From Staphylococcus ratti (GTDB lineage: Bacteria; Bacillota; Bacilli; Staphylococcales; Staphylococcaceae): a stretch of 64,000 nt of DNA. Location: the NCBI RefSeq assembly GCF_020883535.1, contig NZ_CP086654.1, positions 248,001 through 312,000 of the forward strand. The letters are read 5' to 3'. Each line of letters opens with the position of its first letter. The stretch's first letter is position 1. Position numbers and translations under genes: made by a program. Below, piece by piece: positions 34,349-44,875 of the stretch. The notes beneath the pieces were generated by a model. That model did no database searches. It worked only from the letters and a program-made list of their open reading frames with translations, and was not told the DNA's origin.

Positions 34349-35284
34349 TTGATTGATTTTTCAATAGAACTCAAACATAAGAAACGACATCAATTGCCAC
34401 ATCCTTATTTAAAAGGCAAAAACATAGCGCTTATTTTTGAAAAACCTTCTACACGTACCCGTGCTGCTTTTAGTGTTGCAGCAAAAGATTTGGGGGCACA
34501 TGTAGATACTTATAGTGCAGGTGATTTTCATCTTGGTGTTAAAGAATCAATTGCTGACACGGCACAAGTTTTAGGACGTATGTATGACGGTATTGAATTC
34601 AGAGGTTTTCAACAGGCGCATGTTGAGACATTAAGTCTTGCTTCTGGAGTGCCAGTATGGAACGGACTTACAGATGAATGGCATCCGACACAAATGATTG
34701 CAGATTTTATGACACTAAAAGAACATTTTGGCACGCTTGAAGGCAAAACACTGACATACGTCGGAGATGCGCGCAATAACGTTGCCCATGATTTGTTAGT
34801 TACAGGCGCAATATTAGGCGTGAATATCCATATTGCCGCACCTGAGTCGGCACAACCAGATTTAGAAGTGCAGCATCTTGCAGAAACATTTGCGGCTAAG
34901 AGTGGGGCACAGCTACACATTACAAATAATGTTCAAGAAGCAGTCTATCAAACAGATGTCATCTATACGGATGTTTGGTTATCAATGGGGAGAGAAACAT
35001 CAGAATGGGGAAGTCGTATTGAGCTAATGTTACCTTACCAAGTCAACGCAGAATTATTGGCGCAGACACATCAACCCCATACTATCGTGATGCATTGTTT
35101 GCCAGCATTTCATGATTTAGAAACGAAAACTGCGCAAACGTTATATCAGCAGTTTGGCGTTGAAGCGATGGAGATAACAGATGAAGTTTTTAACGGTAAA
35201 CATTCCGTTGTTTTTGAACAAGCGGAAAATCGTCTCCATTCTATAAAAGCAATACTTGCTGCAACATTAGGCGATGTATTTTAA
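34349..35284 (+). CDS. Ornithine carbamoyltransferase, N-terminal start unresolved
   Basis: The enzyme joins ornithine and carbamoyl phosphate to citrulline, or runs in reverse in the arginine deiminase pathway. Active-site motifs are intact: [27 protein letters not shown], the DVWLSMG loop and MHCLPAFHD. The first standard start in frame is TTG at 34349, giving 311 residues without a ribosome binding site. The homologous frame extends upstream ([23 protein letters not shown], in two pieces [10 protein letters not shown] and [10 protein letters not shown]) to about 34265 but has no ATG, GTG or TTG. A well-placed ATG at 34254 behind AAAAGGG is out of frame and ends after seven codons (MGRTRQL). 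A one-base loss in the GGG at 34256-34258 would explain this. No other arginine gene is adjacent. Confidence 0.8.
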   Translation: MIDFSIELKHKKRHQLPHPYLKGKNIALIFEKPSTRTRAAFSVAAKDLGAHVDTYSAGDFHLGVKESIADTAQVLGRMYDGIEFRGFQQAHVETLSLASGVPVWNGLTDEWHPTQMIADFMTLKEHFGTLEGKTLTYVGDARNNVAHDLLVTGAILGVNIHIAAPESAQPDLEVQHLAETFAAKSGAQLHITNNVQEAVYQTDVIYTDVWLSMGRETSEWGSRIELMLPYQVNAELLAQTHQPHTIVMHCLPAFHDLETKTAQTLYQQFGVEAMEITDEVFNGKHSVVFEQAENRLHSIKAILAATLGDVF

Positions 35285-35316
35285 AACGTTAACGTTCTTT
35301 TTATAAATGTAGATTC

Positions 35317-35350
35317 AAAGGGTTAGGATATTGTGATATCCAGCCCTTTT
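35317..35350 (+). terminator. Terminator of carbamoyltransferase gene
   Basis: AAAGGGTTAGGATAT and ATATCCAGCCCTTTT pair with small mismatches, followed by ATTTTTT. Confidence 0.8.
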
Positions 35351-35559
35351 ATTTTTTAAAATGTATTGAAAAGTTTTTCAAAGCTAATCATAGTTCTAAG
35401 TACGGATGACATTTAAAAATACCAAAAAATAAAAGTTGTCCAATTCTCAATAAATTAAGTATAATAATACTTAATTTTAATATAGATAGGGGATGGGGTG
35501 TTTTTCTGGAAGAAACGCATTATTCTAGGAGAATAAATTTGTTTTGCGGAGTATAAAAC

Positions 35560-36336
35560 ATGAACACTAAGAAACTAGTCATAAGTATCATCATTATTTG
35601 TTCAATATTAGGTACATGGGGTGTGAAAAGCTATTTTGAACATGAATATCAAAAAAGTGCTCAAGAAAACCGAAAAAAAGTAGAAGAAGCGTTTGAACCA
35701 GTATTTAAGCTATACCCCACTCGCAACTTAGAAGACTTTTTAAATATGGAAGGTCCTAAAAGCGATGCATTTAAAAAAGGAGATAAAGGTCAATGGATTA
35801 TTATTTCCGAATTATCTACTACAAGCGAAACCCAAAGTGAACTTTCACAATCGGAAATGATGACAACACGAATTAATCTTGAAAATCGGAGTATTAGTGG
35901 TGAATTTACAGTGATAGACAGGAATTTAGAAACGAATGAAAATAAAAGTAAAACATATTTATAGACGTATGAAGTAGGAGAATTAAAATTCAAAAACCAA
36001 GTTCCTTCAGATATCCAATCTAAAATTAGAAATTATAAGTATTTAATTCAGTATGGTAATTTTCGAGATGTTTCAAAAATGCGTACGAAAGACGTTTTAT
36101 GGAATGATAACGCGCCGCTCTATACAGTAGAATATGCATTACCTAAAGATAATATCAATTTAAAATTGTTAGAAAAATGGTATGGCATTAAATCTGATAG
36201 TAAAAGAACAATGGAATTACATATTTTAGGAAGTACAGATAAAAAAATAATTAGTCATAAAAGGGTGGAGTTCACTTTGAAAAAAACCCCCTATGTTTCT
36301 TATTTGGAAAGTATTAGTTTTAGACCAACAAAGTAG
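35560..36336 (+). pseudogene. DUF576/Lpl-Csa family protein gene with in-frame TAG
   Basis: Codons 1-134 encode an N-terminal membrane segment and YPTRNLEDFLNMEGPKSDAF then KKGDKGQWIIISE, the hallmark of the staphylococcal tandem-lipoprotein (Lpl/Csa, DUF576) family. TAG at 35962-35964 stops the frame. The same frame continues through YEVGELKFKNQVP, YLIQYGNF and YTVEYALPKDN to FRPTK and a stop at 36336, which is the normal remainder of these proteins. The full product would be 258 residues. The N-terminus lacks a clear lipobox, as in non-lipidated Csa-like members. Lpl proteins promote host-cell invasion in S. aureus. A lone, interrupted copy like this is probably non-functional. Confidence 0.82.
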
Positions 36337-36728
36337 GTAATCTGTGAAACTTTTACTGAACAATTAAATACATCTGCTAAAGGAGATTGGGTAACAGCTG
36401 CTAATAAAGAAATGGAAGCAATTCATCAAAAAATAAAAAAACTTCCAGAAATTTAATACATAGAAGTATTGTGCTCATTTTGTGGAGAATCTATAGCGTG
36501 AAAGTTAAACCATCGCTTCATCGTAAAATTAGACAAAGCAAGTTATCGTATTACTAAATATCACTTCAATCATTCTTCTAAAAAACACTATATAGCGCTC
36601 CTCGAAAGTCACGGACTTCAAGTGGTACATTTTTTAGAAAAAAACAATCTTTGTAGTAAATAATCGTCTTTTAGTTGTTCACATTGTATAATACATGTGA
36701 ATAGGAAAAGATAAAGGAGCATTCTATT
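36337..36728 (+). other. Non-coding stretch with gene fragments
   Basis: Two short open fragments can be read. One at about 36339-36456 ends with KKLPEI and a stop; the other at about 36502-36663 ends KNNLCSK and a stop. Neither has a start codon with a ribosome binding site nor a recognised family, and both look like remnants of decayed genes. The promoter and ribosome binding site of deoC lie at the right end. Confidence 0.45.
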
Positions 36729-37391
36729 ATGAATTTTGAAAAATACATTGATCATACTTTATTAAAGCCGGAGTCGACACGTGCGCAAATCGACAAAATT
36801 ATCGAAGAAGCGAAATCGTATCATTTTAAATCTATTTGTGTGAATCCAACGCATGTGGCATACGCGCATGAACAGTTGGCGGATTCAGATGTACTTGTTT
36901 GTACTGTGATCGGATTCCCATTAGGCGCAAATACACCTGAGGTTAAAGCGTTTGAAACAAAAAACGCGATTGAGAACGGTGCGGACGAAATTGATATGGT
37001 CATTAACATTGGCGCATTAAAAGATGGCCGTGATGACGATGTTCAAAAAGATATTGAAGCCGTTGTGAATGCTGCAAATGGTAAAACGGTAAAAGTAATT
37101 ATTGAAACAACGTTATTAACAGATGATGAAAAAGTGAAAGCATGTGAATTGGCTAAAGCTGCAAAAGCGACATTCGTGAAAACATCGACAGGTTTTGCTG
37201 GCGGTGGCGCGACAGTTGAAGATGTTAAATTAATGAAAGCGACTGTTGGAGAAGCACTAGAAGTTAAAGCTTCAGGTGGCGTGCGTAACTTAGAAGATTT
37301 TAAAGCAATGATTGATGCAGGTGCAACACGCATTGGTGCGAGTGCAGGCGTTCAAATTATGCAAGGTTTGGAATCAGACTCAGACTACTAA
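36729..37391 (+). CDS. deoC: Deoxyribose-phosphate aldolase
   Basis: The 220-residue TIM-barrel aldolase cleaves 2-deoxyribose-5-phosphate to glyceraldehyde-3-phosphate and acetaldehyde. The opening [18 protein letters not shown], the catalytic Lys region KVIIETTLL and the Schiff-base Lys in FVKTSTGF, then VKASGGVRN, are all present. It lies 35 bp before deoB, forming a two-gene operon for deoxynucleoside catabolism. The ATG follows AAAGGAG. Confidence 0.96.
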   Translation: MNFEKYIDHTLLKPESTRAQIDKIIEEAKSYHFKSICVNPTHVAYAHEQLADSDVLVCTVIGFPLGANTPEVKAFETKNAIENGADEIDMVINIGALKDGRDDDVQKDIEAVVNAANGKTVKVIIETTLLTDDEKVKACELAKAAKATFVKTSTGFAGGGATVEDVKLMKATVGEALEVKASGGVRNLEDFKAMIDAGATRIGASAGVQIMQGLESDSDY

Positions 37392-37426
37392 GGTAAACCT
37401 TAAGACACACAAGAGGAGTGATTAAT

Positions 37427-38602
37427 ATGGCAACATTTAACCGTGTACATTTAATCGTCATGGACTCTGTTGGTATCGGTGAAGCCCCAGATGCTGACAA
37501 ATTTGGTGATAAAGGGGCACATACATTACGTCACGCATTACAAGATTTTGACCAAGAATTGCCAAACTTACAAAAATTAGGTTTGGGTAACATCGATGAT
37601 TTACCAGTTATTGATCGTGTGGAAAATCCACAGGCATATTATCATAAACTTAGCGAAGCTTCAGTCGGAAAAGATACAATGACAGGTCATTGGGAAATTA
37701 TGGGTCTAAATATTACGCAACCGTTTAAAGTATATCCTAATGGTTTTCCAGAGGAGCTTGTTAATGAAATTGAAACAATGACGGGGCGCAAAGTCGTGGC
37801 GAATTGCCCAGCTTCAGGTACACAAATTATTGATGAGTGGGGCGAACATCAGATGAAGACGGGAGATTTGATAGTATATACATCTGCAGACCCGGTACTT
37901 CAAATTGCGGCACACGAAGACATTATTCCGCTAGAAGAGTTATATGATATTTGTGAAAAAGTACGAGAACTTACAAAAGACCCTAAATATTTAATTGGTC
38001 GTATTATCGCCCGTCCATATGTTGGCGAACCTGGCAATTTTACGCGTACAAGTAACCGCCATGATTATGCGTTAAAACCATTTGGTAAGACGGTCATGAA
38101 CGCGTTAAAAGAGGACAATTATGATGTGATTGCGCTAGGTAAGATTAACGATATTTATGACGGCGAAGGTGTAACAGAAGCTGTACGTACGAAAAGCAAC
38201 ATGGACGGTATGGATCAGTTGAATAAAGTCGTTCAAAAAGATTTCAAAGGGTTAAGTTTCTTAAACTTAGTGGACTTTGATGCGCTGTATGGCCATCGTC
38301 GTAATCAATTAGGTTATGCGCAAGCGATTAAAGATTTTGATGAGCGCTTGCCAGAATTACTTGGTCATATGCGTGAAGATGATTTGTTAATTATAACAGC
38401 AGACCACGGTAATGATCCTACGGCAAAAGGAACAGATCACACACGTGAATACATTCCTGTATTATGGTATAGCCCTAAATTTAAAGGCGGTAAGGCACTT
38501 GAAGACGATACAACGTTTAGTTCTATCGGTGCAACCATTGCAGAGAATTTCGGAGTTAAAGCACCCGAATTTGGCCGAAGTTATTTAAGTGAATTAAAAT
38601 AA
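37427..38602 (+). CDS. deoB: Phosphopentomutase
   Basis: The 391-residue metalloenzyme interconverts (deoxy)ribose-1-phosphate and (deoxy)ribose-5-phosphate, feeding DeoC. Alkaline-phosphatase-superfamily metal motifs are visible: [13 protein letters not shown] at the N-terminus, [10 protein letters not shown] with the phosphorylated Thr, and [19 protein letters not shown] near the C-terminus. The ATG at 37427 is chosen because AAGAGGAG lies 8 nt upstream. Confidence 0.96.
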   Translation: MATFNRVHLIVMDSVGIGEAPDADKFGDKGAHTLRHALQDFDQELPNLQKLGLGNIDDLPVIDRVENPQAYYHKLSEASVGKDTMTGHWEIMGLNITQPFKVYPNGFPEELVNEIETMTGRKVVANCPASGTQIIDEWGEHQMKTGDLIVYTSADPVLQIAAHEDIIPLEELYDICEKVRELTKDPKYLIGRIIARPYVGEPGNFTRTSNRHDYALKPFGKTVMNALKEDNYDVIALGKINDIYDGEGVTEAVRTKSNMDGMDQLNKVVQKDFKGLSFLNLVDFDALYGHRRNQLGYAQAIKDFDERLPELLGHMREDDLLIITADHGNDPTAKGTDHTREYIPVLWYSPKFKGGKALEDDTTFSSIGATIAENFGVKAPEFGRSYLSELK

Positions 38603-38609
38603 ACACAAT

Positions 38610-38651
38610 GAAACAGGGAGAGGGACAGTGAAAGTTCTTCCCCTGTTTTTG
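38610..38651 (+). terminator. Terminator of deoC-deoB
   Basis: AAACAGGGAGAGG and CTTCCCCTGTTTTT form an imperfect stem with a T-run. Confidence 0.7.
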
Positions 38652-38666
38652 TATGTTGAATTGAAA

Positions 38667-38705
38667 AGAGGTATGGGACATCGATAAAAGTTGTCCCATA
38701 CCTCT
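38667..38705 (-). terminator. Terminator of uhpT
   Basis: AGAGGTATGGGACA (38667-38680) pairs perfectly with TGTCCCATACCTCT (38692-38705); on the minus strand the stem is followed by TTTTC. It lies 14 bp beyond the uhpT stop codon. Confidence 0.88.
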
Positions 38706-38718
38706 GATGTGTTAAATA

Positions 38719-40080
38719 TTAAGATTTCACTACTTCTTGGCCACGCTTATTCCAAGTGAAAATAAAACTTAACATAGCGAGTATACTAATTCCTGTTAAT
38801 AACATGAAACCAGCATCCCAACTGAATTGATCAACAATCAACCCCATAATGATATTAGCCATAACAGCCCCGCCTAAGTAACCGAATAAACCTGTTAATC
38901 CAGCGGCAGTACCTGCTGCTTTTTTCGGTACATAATCTAAAGCTTGTAGACCAATCAACATTACAGGACCGTAAATTAAAAAACCAATCGCAATGAGTGC
39001 GATGTTGTCTACTAGAGGATTTCCTGCAGGATTAAGCCAATAAACAATAACGGCTATTGTTACGCCTAACATAAAGATAAAGCCTGCTGGTCCACGACGA
39101 CCTTTGAAGACTTTGTCAGAGATGTAACCACATAAAAGTGTGCCAGGAATACCTGCCCACTCATAAAGGAAGTAAGCCCAACCTGAAGCTTTTAAATCGA
39201 ACCCTTTTTCTTCACTTAAAAAGGTTGGTGCCCAGTCTAATACACCATAACGTACGAAATAAACGAATATATTCGCAATGGCAATCATCCAAACCCATTT
39301 ATTGTTCAATACGTATTTAAAAAGGATTTCTTTTGTGGTTAATTCCTTTTCTAACGTTTGATGAGAGTGGTCAGGGTAGTCATTTCGATGTGCCTCAATA
39401 GGAGGTAAACCCATAGATTGTGGTGTATCTCTTACAAGAAGGTAAGAGAAAAATGCGATCACAAGTGCCACTAATGCAGGATAAATGAACGCACCTTCAA
39501 AGCCTTTCAAATAGCCAAATGATAATGTTCCTGTTAAAGAAATCCCTGCGAGAGCAATCGGTGCCATTAAGCCGCCACCTACGTTATGTGCAACATTCCA
39601 AATTGCTGTTTTACCGCCACGTTCCCGTACACTAAACCAGTGGACGAGTACACGCCCTGACGGTGGCCAACCCATGCCTTGGAACCAGCCATTTAAAAAT
39701 AGCATGATGAACATGATCAATACACTAGATGTCAGTGCCGGGATGAAGCCCATAAGTAAGTTTACGATAGCAGTTAGGACAAGTCCGAGTGTGAGGAAAG
39801 TCCTGGCGTTACTACGGTCACTCACGGTTCCCATAATAAATTTACTGAAGCCATAAGCGATAGAAATTGCAGAGAGTGCAAAGCCGAGATCGGTTTTACT
39901 GAAGCCTTCTGCAATCAATGCAGGCATAGCAAGCGAAAAGTTTTTTCTTAATAAGTAATATCCAGCATAACCGAGAAATATACCTAAAAAGACTTGGAAT
40001 CTCAGTTTTTTATATGTATCGTCAACCTGTTCTGCTGGAATGGGTTTGATATGTTTGGCAGGTTTTAAAAAGTTTGCCAT
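38719..40080 (-). CDS. uhpT: Hexose-6-phosphate:phosphate antiporter
   Basis: The 453-residue, twelve-helix transporter belongs to the organophosphate:phosphate antiporter branch of the major facilitator superfamily. [19 protein letters not shown] near residue 37, [23 protein letters not shown] (two parts, [14 protein letters not shown] and SVRERGGK) and YLLRKN match UhpT/GlpT proteins. In S. aureus UhpT imports glucose-6-phosphate and fosfomycin and is activated by HptRS, whose genes are not in this window. A cre-like site lies 28 bp upstream, suggesting catabolite control. Confidence 0.92.
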   Translation of the reverse strand: MANFLKPAKHIKPIPAEQVDDTYKKLRFQVFLGIFLGYAGYYLLRKNFSLAMPALIAEGFSKTDLGFALSAISIAYGFSKFIMGTVSDRSNARTFLTLGLVLTAIVNLLMGFIPALTSSVLIMFIMLFLNGWFQGMGWPPSGRVLVHWFSVRERGGKTAIWNVAHNVGGGLMAPIALAGISLTGTLSFGYLKGFEGAFIYPALVALVIAFFSYLLVRDTPQSMGLPPIEAHRNDYPDHSHQTLEKELTTKEILFKYVLNNKWVWMIAIANIFVYFVRYGVLDWAPTFLSEEKGFDLKASGWAYFLYEWAGIPGTLLCGYISDKVFKGRRGPAGFIFMLGVTIAVIVYWLNPAGNPLVDNIALIAIGFLIYGPVMLIGLQALDYVPKKAAGTAAGLTGLFGYLGGAVMANIIMGLIVDQFSWDAGFMLLTGISILAMLSFIFTWNKRGQEVVKS

Positions 40081-40107
40081 AATGTAACCTCCGATGTCTA
40101 AAATAAT

Positions 40108-40122
40108 ATGAAAGCGTTTGCG
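40108..40122 (-). promoter_or_regulatory. Candidate CcpA cre site upstream of uhpT
   Basis: ATGAAAGCGTTTGCG matches the cre consensus WTGNAANCGNWNNCW at all but the last position. Its place just before the uhpT start fits repression by CcpA when a preferred sugar is present. Confidence 0.6.
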
Positions 40123-40351
40123 TGTAATTTAATAATAGTTATTCGTAATTTTAATGTCAACAAACTTTTTTAACATAATTATAAAGTTTAAATCCTTTTA
40201 AATACAAAGAAGTGGAACAACGAAATCATAACGACTGCTGTTCCACTTAAATGTGTACAAAGTGAGCATTGAAAAGGGGTCATCATATCGATACGCACTT
40301 TATTGAACTACCGAATAAAATAAAAGTTTATAGGTGTGCATTTCTATTCTT

Positions 40352-41971
40352 TTAGGTAATCGAACGGTATAATTTTTGATATTGAATATAGCCAGATAAG
40401 TAGTGTTCAATATCGTCAATACGCACGCGGTAGCCGTGATGTTTAATGAAAAAACTGCCGAGTATACTTTTCGGATTTTTGAAATACATTGCAACTTCAG
40501 GATAGAAATAACCTGCCCGTTGATAATTTGCGCGATGATGGAGCGTTTCAACTAAAAATGATTCATTAATATGTGTATTGACCACATTTTCAAAACCGAG
40601 TGATTTGGCTTGTTCGATAAGTTGGTATGTTGTCGTTAACATTTCCAAAAATGTCGGAAATGTCGTTTCACGATGGTAAATAAATTTTAAGTAATGTGAG
40701 ATGTTTTTTAAACCAAACTTAATGTAGCGGGCTTCAGGGCGTATTTTGATTAATTCGTTTGTACAATAACTTAACCAATGGTCGTGATATTGCCAGTAAT
40801 TTTGGGACATGAATTTCTCAAATAATAGCGTCACAGTATCTAGCCATTTTGGATTTTGATCGAGCTGATATAAGCGCAACAAAGCAAGAGCAGCTTCGCC
40901 ATCATAATAAATGATACGATGTTTTTCTTTAATAGTAAGATCAGGATAGTTGAGCACGTGAATGGTTTCTAGCGTTTGAGGATCAATCATCGTTAGTATC
41001 CCTTCAGCCACTTTTTGAGCACGGTGTAATAGTTCTGGATGAGGCTCACTATGTTTCAAATATTCTACGACTGCGAAAATATAAGCAGCATTTTGTCCAA
41101 GTTTTATTTCATTAATCTCACGTGTATCATCAAAAATATATGCAACTTCACCACAATCGTAATAAGCATGCTGATGCACGTAATCGAAGGCGTGTTGAAT
41201 CGGTGTTAAATCTTGTTGAAGATAGGTTAATCCTTCAATAAGGGCATAAGTCGATGAACAATGCCTTAACATGTTATAAAAGCTTATTTTTCTATCAAAG
41301 TGGGGAAAACGACCGTAATTGTATTTTCCGTTTGGACCTAGTTCATTTTTTAAATAGTGTGTCGCAGTTGTAATCATCGTTTCGATTTCGCTATGTAAAT
41401 TTGTTGTTTTTCGAACACCTTTATTGCCACCTGATGTTTCCAGTTCGTAATAATCTTCTGGCGTGAGTAAATAGCCACATGTTTGAAAGCGTATGACATT
41501 TTGGTGTTGGTATTGCTCAATTGTAAACGGTTTTTTTACTTGTGTATAATGCTTTAAATAATGATTGATATTATTCACTGCGAGTTCGAGTGAGGTGTGA
41601 TCTTTACCTTTTTGAGGGCGCACAAACGCGTTAGCATTTATCACTTCTGGTAAAAATGAGATTAACCATTTCGAGTCAAAACTAACCCCGAAATCGATAT
41701 AATTACGTCTCGTATTTAACATTTCTGCCAACACATCTTTAAAAGGCAGCTGTTCTTCTTGAGTAACGAAATCTACTTTGACCCATTCTGGCCATATACC
41801 TGTACGTGATTTGAACTTTTTAAGTGTTTGTGTAAGTTCTTTTGTTAAATTTCGTGATTTTTTAATATGTTTAATGGTTGCTTTTGAATGTGGTGTGCCT
41901 AAACTTATAAAAACATGGCGGCTTAAAGGCGCAACTGCGGCTTCAAATTTCTTCAATACTGTATCAAACAT
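40352..41971 (-). CDS. Conserved protein with possible alpha/alpha-toroid domain
   Basis: This 539-residue cytosolic protein has no signal peptide or membrane helix. The C-terminal two thirds contain repeated helical pairs (MLRHCSSTYALIEGLTYL, YDCGEVAYIF, LGQNAAYIFAVVEYLK, IIYYDGEAALALLRLYQLD) that look like a six-hairpin alpha/alpha toroid, as in several glycosidases and glycan-handling enzymes. The ATG at 41971 follows ATGGAGG. No catalytic residues can be named with confidence. It is transcribed toward uhpT but with a 270-bp gap. Confidence 0.6.
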   Translation of the reverse strand: MFDTVLKKFEAAVAPLSRHVFISLGTPHSKATIKHIKKSRNLTKELTQTLKKFKSRTGIWPEWVKVDFVTQEEQLPFKDVLAEMLNTRRNYIDFGVSFDSKWLISFLPEVINANAFVRPQKGKDHTSLELAVNNINHYLKHYTQVKKPFTIEQYQHQNVIRFQTCGYLLTPEDYYELETSGGNKGVRKTTNLHSEIETMITTATHYLKNELGPNGKYNYGRFPHFDRKISFYNMLRHCSSTYALIEGLTYLQQDLTPIQHAFDYVHQHAYYDCGEVAYIFDDTREINEIKLGQNAAYIFAVVEYLKHSEPHPELLHRAQKVAEGILTMIDPQTLETIHVLNYPDLTIKEKHRIIYYDGEAALALLRLYQLDQNPKWLDTVTLLFEKFMSQNYWQYHDHWLSYCTNELIKIRPEARYIKFGLKNISHYLKFIYHRETTFPTFLEMLTTTYQLIEQAKSLGFENVVNTHINESFLVETLHHRANYQRAGYFYPEVAMYFKNPKSILGSFFIKHHGYRVRIDDIEHYLSGYIQYQKLYRSIT

Positions 41972-42000
41972 GCGAACCTCCATCTGAATATGTATTATAG

Positions 42001-42480
42001 GGAGTGGGACAGAAATCTATTTGATTTCGTTGTCCCACCCCCACAAGGCTGACTAGGGTTGAAACGAGCTGCTAAGAGAAGTTTCAATCCAGACAGCTAC
42101 TGTGACTTATTAACTGTTATTCTCTCATTAAATGCGGGACAGAAATCTATTTGATTTCTGTCCTGCCCCCACAAGGCTGACTAGGGTTGAAATGAGCTAG
42201 TAAGCGAAGTTTCAATCCAGACAGCTACTGTGACTTATTAACTGTTATTCTCTCATTAAATGTGGGACAGAAATCTATTTGATTTCGTTGTCCCACCCCG
42301 ACAAGGGAAACGAGCTAGTAAGCGAAGTTTCAATCCAGACAGCTACTGTGCTTATTAGCAGTTACCTTCTCATTATAGAAGTGGGACAGAAATCTATATG
42401 ATTTCTGTCCCGCCCCCACAAGGCTGACTAGGATTGAAAGGCGCTTGAAAAGCGCACATTCAATTCAGACAGCTACTGTG
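42001..42480. repeat. Array of four ~125-bp staphylococcal repeats (orientation 1)
   Basis: Copies start near 42003, 42133, 42262 and 42381. Each begins GTGGGACAGAAATCTATTTG, with GATTTCGTTGTCCCAC closing a first hairpin, then GGCTGACTAGGGTTGAAA and TTTCAATCCAGACAGC closing a second, and ends with CTACTGTG and an AT-rich spacer. The third copy has lost the GGCTGACTAGG part. The same unit occurs in opposite orientation at 59141-59966. Spacers do not encode protein. Confidence 0.9.
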
Positions 42481-42532
42481 TTAATTAAAATAATGCACAG
42501 TATTTGATTTCATTGTCATGAGACCTATTATT

Positions 42533-44875
42533 TTATGATTTATCTTTGTTGCCTTTTCTTCTAAATAATAATAACGAACCTAGACCAGCGAAAAGTGTGC
42601 TAATAAGTGTTGTAGAGGCCTTTTCTTGACCTGTTTCTGGTAAGGTATCTTTCCCTTTAGTAACGTGATGTTTTTGAGGGGAACCTGGGTGGTTATTGTG
42701 AGATGAAGCATCCGCTACACCGTCATGATCTGAATCAGCGTCGGCGTCAGCATCAGCATCAGCGTCGGCATCAGCATCGGCATCAGCATCAGCATCGGCA
42801 TCGGCGTCAGCATCGGCATCAGCGTCGGCATCAGCATCGGCGTCAGCATCGGCATCCGCATCGGCATCCGCATCGGCATCAGCGTCGGCGTCGGCATCAG
42901 CGTCGGCGTCGGCATCAGCGTCGGCGTCGGCATCGGCATCAGCGTCGGCGTCAGCATCAGCATCAGCGTCGGCGTCAGCATCGGCATCCGCGTCAGCATC
43001 GGCATCGGCATCCGCGTCAGCATCGGCATCGGCATCCGCGTCAGCATCGGCATCGGCATCAGTGTCGGCATCAGCGTCAGCATCGGCATCAGCGTCGGCG
43101 TCAGCATCGGCATCAGCGTCAGCGTCAGCATCCGCATCAGTATCGTCGCCGTCACCTGAACCCGAACCATCTTTAACGATATTCATGTTATCCCAAGTGT
43201 AATAACTATGATTATAACCAGAAGCATCTGTATTTTCTTCTCTAACACGTGTTCTTACGTCTTTACCACTATTGTCATAGTGACCATCTACTAATACAAC
43301 ATATGTTTTATTCGTATTACCGAATTTAATAGTCATTGTGTTGTTGCCGTTATCAACAATGTAAGGAGCGATATCGTTCGTTACGTCAATAAGGTTAGAA
43401 TCTTGTGGGTCCACATAATAACTATCTGTGAGTTTACTTTTGTCAACAACTTCGTAAACACGTAATTTTGTGTTTTGACCATTGATTAAAGTACTACTTT
43501 GCGTTGGGTCATCATGATAACCTTGCAACGTTACGCTTGAGTTGTATAAATCATGGCCTTTTGGATTAACGTAAATCGACTGTTTGTATTCATTTGCACC
43601 TGAATGTGTATCGATGTCAGTAATGAATGACGTTACGTTAGCACCGTTAGACCCAGGTTGACCTTGCGCATAGTCACCATAATTGATGTCAACATTTGAA
43701 TCAAACTCTTCGCCAGCGATATTGAATTTGACTGGATACGTGCCACTTTTTGGTGTGTTTTTACGGTCTGTAAAAATTGGTGTTTCAAAGGCACCTGTGA
43801 TATTCGATTTACCATTTACGAAGTCTGTAAATGTATATGTTACAACCTTTTTAGATGTATCGTACACACCTGTAGCAACGACTTGACCTTGGCTATTCGT
43901 AAGGTTTGCCATTTTCATTTGATTGTTTAAGTTACTATAATCCACATCACCATCAAGTGATAAATGTTGAGGTACGATAAATGTGAAACGGTCTCCAGAA
44001 CGGATTGTACCTTCTACTTTAAATTTAGCAGACATTGTTGAGTGACCACTGTTATTTGGATTAAAGCCTTTGTCATCAAATTTAAAATCTGTGACTTTAA
44101 CTTTATCGTTAACATTTTGTCCTGTAGCTGCTGCGGCACGCATAACAGGTTGTTTTTGAGCTGAAAGTGTACGTGCAGCTTGTGGTTCAGCTTTTGTTTC
44201 AGTTTTTTGAGCATTAGCGTCAGTTGCTTTAGCTTTAGGCGCATCTGCATTAGTAGTTTCAGCTTTTTGAGCATCGGCGTCAGTTGCTTCAGCTTTAGGC
44301 GCATCTACATTAGCAGTTTCAGCTTTTTGAGCATTAGCATCAGTTGCTTCAGCTTTAGGTGCATCTGCATTAGTAGTTTCAGCTTTTTGAGCATCGGCGT
44401 CAGTTGCTTGAGCTTCAGACGCATCTACATTAGCAGTTTCATCTTTAGATGCATCAGTAGCTGTTGCTTCTGTTTTTTGTGCATCCGTATTATCAGTTTC
44501 TGCTTTTGGAGTTGTAGGTTGCGTTGATTTTGTTTCAGAAACGCTTGGCGCAGCCTCGTTTGCTGTATTTTGACTTGACGTATTGTCAGTTGTGTTTTCT
44601 GATACGGGTTGAGTGCTAGATGCTTTTGGCGTTGTCGCAGCTGGAGATTCTGACGCAGCGACGGAAGATTTAGAAGTCTCATTATTGCTAGATGTCTCGG
44701 ATGAGGCCTCTGTATTTTCTGATGATGCTGTATCTGAGCCTAATTCGCTCGCATTTGCTTCGTCGCCAATCCCAAAGTATAAAGCACTACCTACAATGAT
44801 GGATGCTGTTCCTACTGAAAAGCGTCGAATTGCATACTTATTTACTTTGTTTTTGGAAAAACCGGAATTTTTCAA
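42533..44875 (-). CDS. LPXTG surface adhesin of the MSCRAMM type with Asp-Ala repeats
   Basis: The 780-residue precursor begins with a YSIRK-type signal peptide ([20 protein letters not shown]). A low-complexity region with 40-nt to 60-nt repeats follows ([20 protein letters not shown] units, about residues 140-235). Then come tandem Ig-like N2-N3 domains (about 265-570) with the [12 protein letters not shown] motif of fibrinogen-binding MSCRAMMs and a latch-like [20 protein letters not shown]. The stalk of about 135 residues is Asp-Ala instead of the usual Ser-Asp, ending in DSDHDGVAD. The sortase signal LPETG, a hydrophobic helix and RRKGNKDKS close the protein. It starts with TTG after AAGGAGTGG. 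The ligand is unknown; fibrinogen or another host protein is likely. Confidence 0.9.
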   Translation of the reverse strand: MKNSGFSKNKVNKYAIRRFSVGTASIIVGSALYFGIGDEANASELGSDTASSENTEASSETSSNNETSKSSVAASESPAATTPKASSTQPVSENTTDNTSSQNTANEAAPSVSETKSTQPTTPKAETDNTDAQKTEATATDASKDETANVDASEAQATDADAQKAETTNADAPKAEATDANAQKAETANVDAPKAEATDADAQKAETTNADAPKAKATDANAQKTETKAEPQAARTLSAQKQPVMRAAAATGQNVNDKVKVTDFKFDDKGFNPNNSGHSTMSAKFKVEGTIRSGDRFTFIVPQHLSLDGDVDYSNLNNQMKMANLTNSQGQVVATGVYDTSKKVVTYTFTDFVNGKSNITGAFETPIFTDRKNTPKSGTYPVKFNIAGEEFDSNVDINYGDYAQGQPGSNGANVTSFITDIDTHSGANEYKQSIYVNPKGHDLYNSSVTLQGYHDDPTQSSTLINGQNTKLRVYEVVDKSKLTDSYYVDPQDSNLIDVTNDIAPYIVDNGNNTMTIKFGNTNKTYVVLVDGHYDNSGKDVRTRVREENTDASGYNHSYYTWDNMNIVKDGSGSGDGDDTDADADADADADADADADADADADADTDADADADADADADADADADADADADADADADADADADADADADADADADADADADADADADADADADADADADADADADADADADADADADADADADADADADADADADSDHDGVADASSHNNHPGSPQKHHVTKGKDTLPETGQEKASTTLISTLFAGLGSLLLFRRKGNKDKS
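42733..43142 (-). repeat. Asp-Ala dipeptide repeat DNA (hexanucleotide tandem repeat)
   Basis: About 68 units of the hexamer GAYGCN (complement of GCATCG, GCATCA, GCGTCG or GCGTCA) occupy about 410 bp. Synonymous wobble differences are interspersed, with a single Asp-Thr inside and Asp-Ser at the end. Such tracts vary in length by slipped-strand events and recombination, changing stalk length. Confidence 0.9.

Noticed and set aside
15737..35964. Reassignment or suppression of TAG as sense codon
   Set aside because: Only two genes show an in-frame TAG and no suppressor tRNA is seen in the window. Ordinary pseudogenes explain them better.
40300..40551. 83-codon leftward frame overlapping the 3' end of the toroid-domain gene
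   Set aside because: It is a different frame of the same strand inside a well-supported gene and has no family match.
42703..43176. Long open frames (over 150 codons, His/Arg-rich or Met/Pro/Leu-rich) across the Asp-Ala repeat on both strands
   Set aside because: A hexamer repeat without stop codons is open in several frames by composition. Only the frame joined to the signal peptide and LPETG is a gene.
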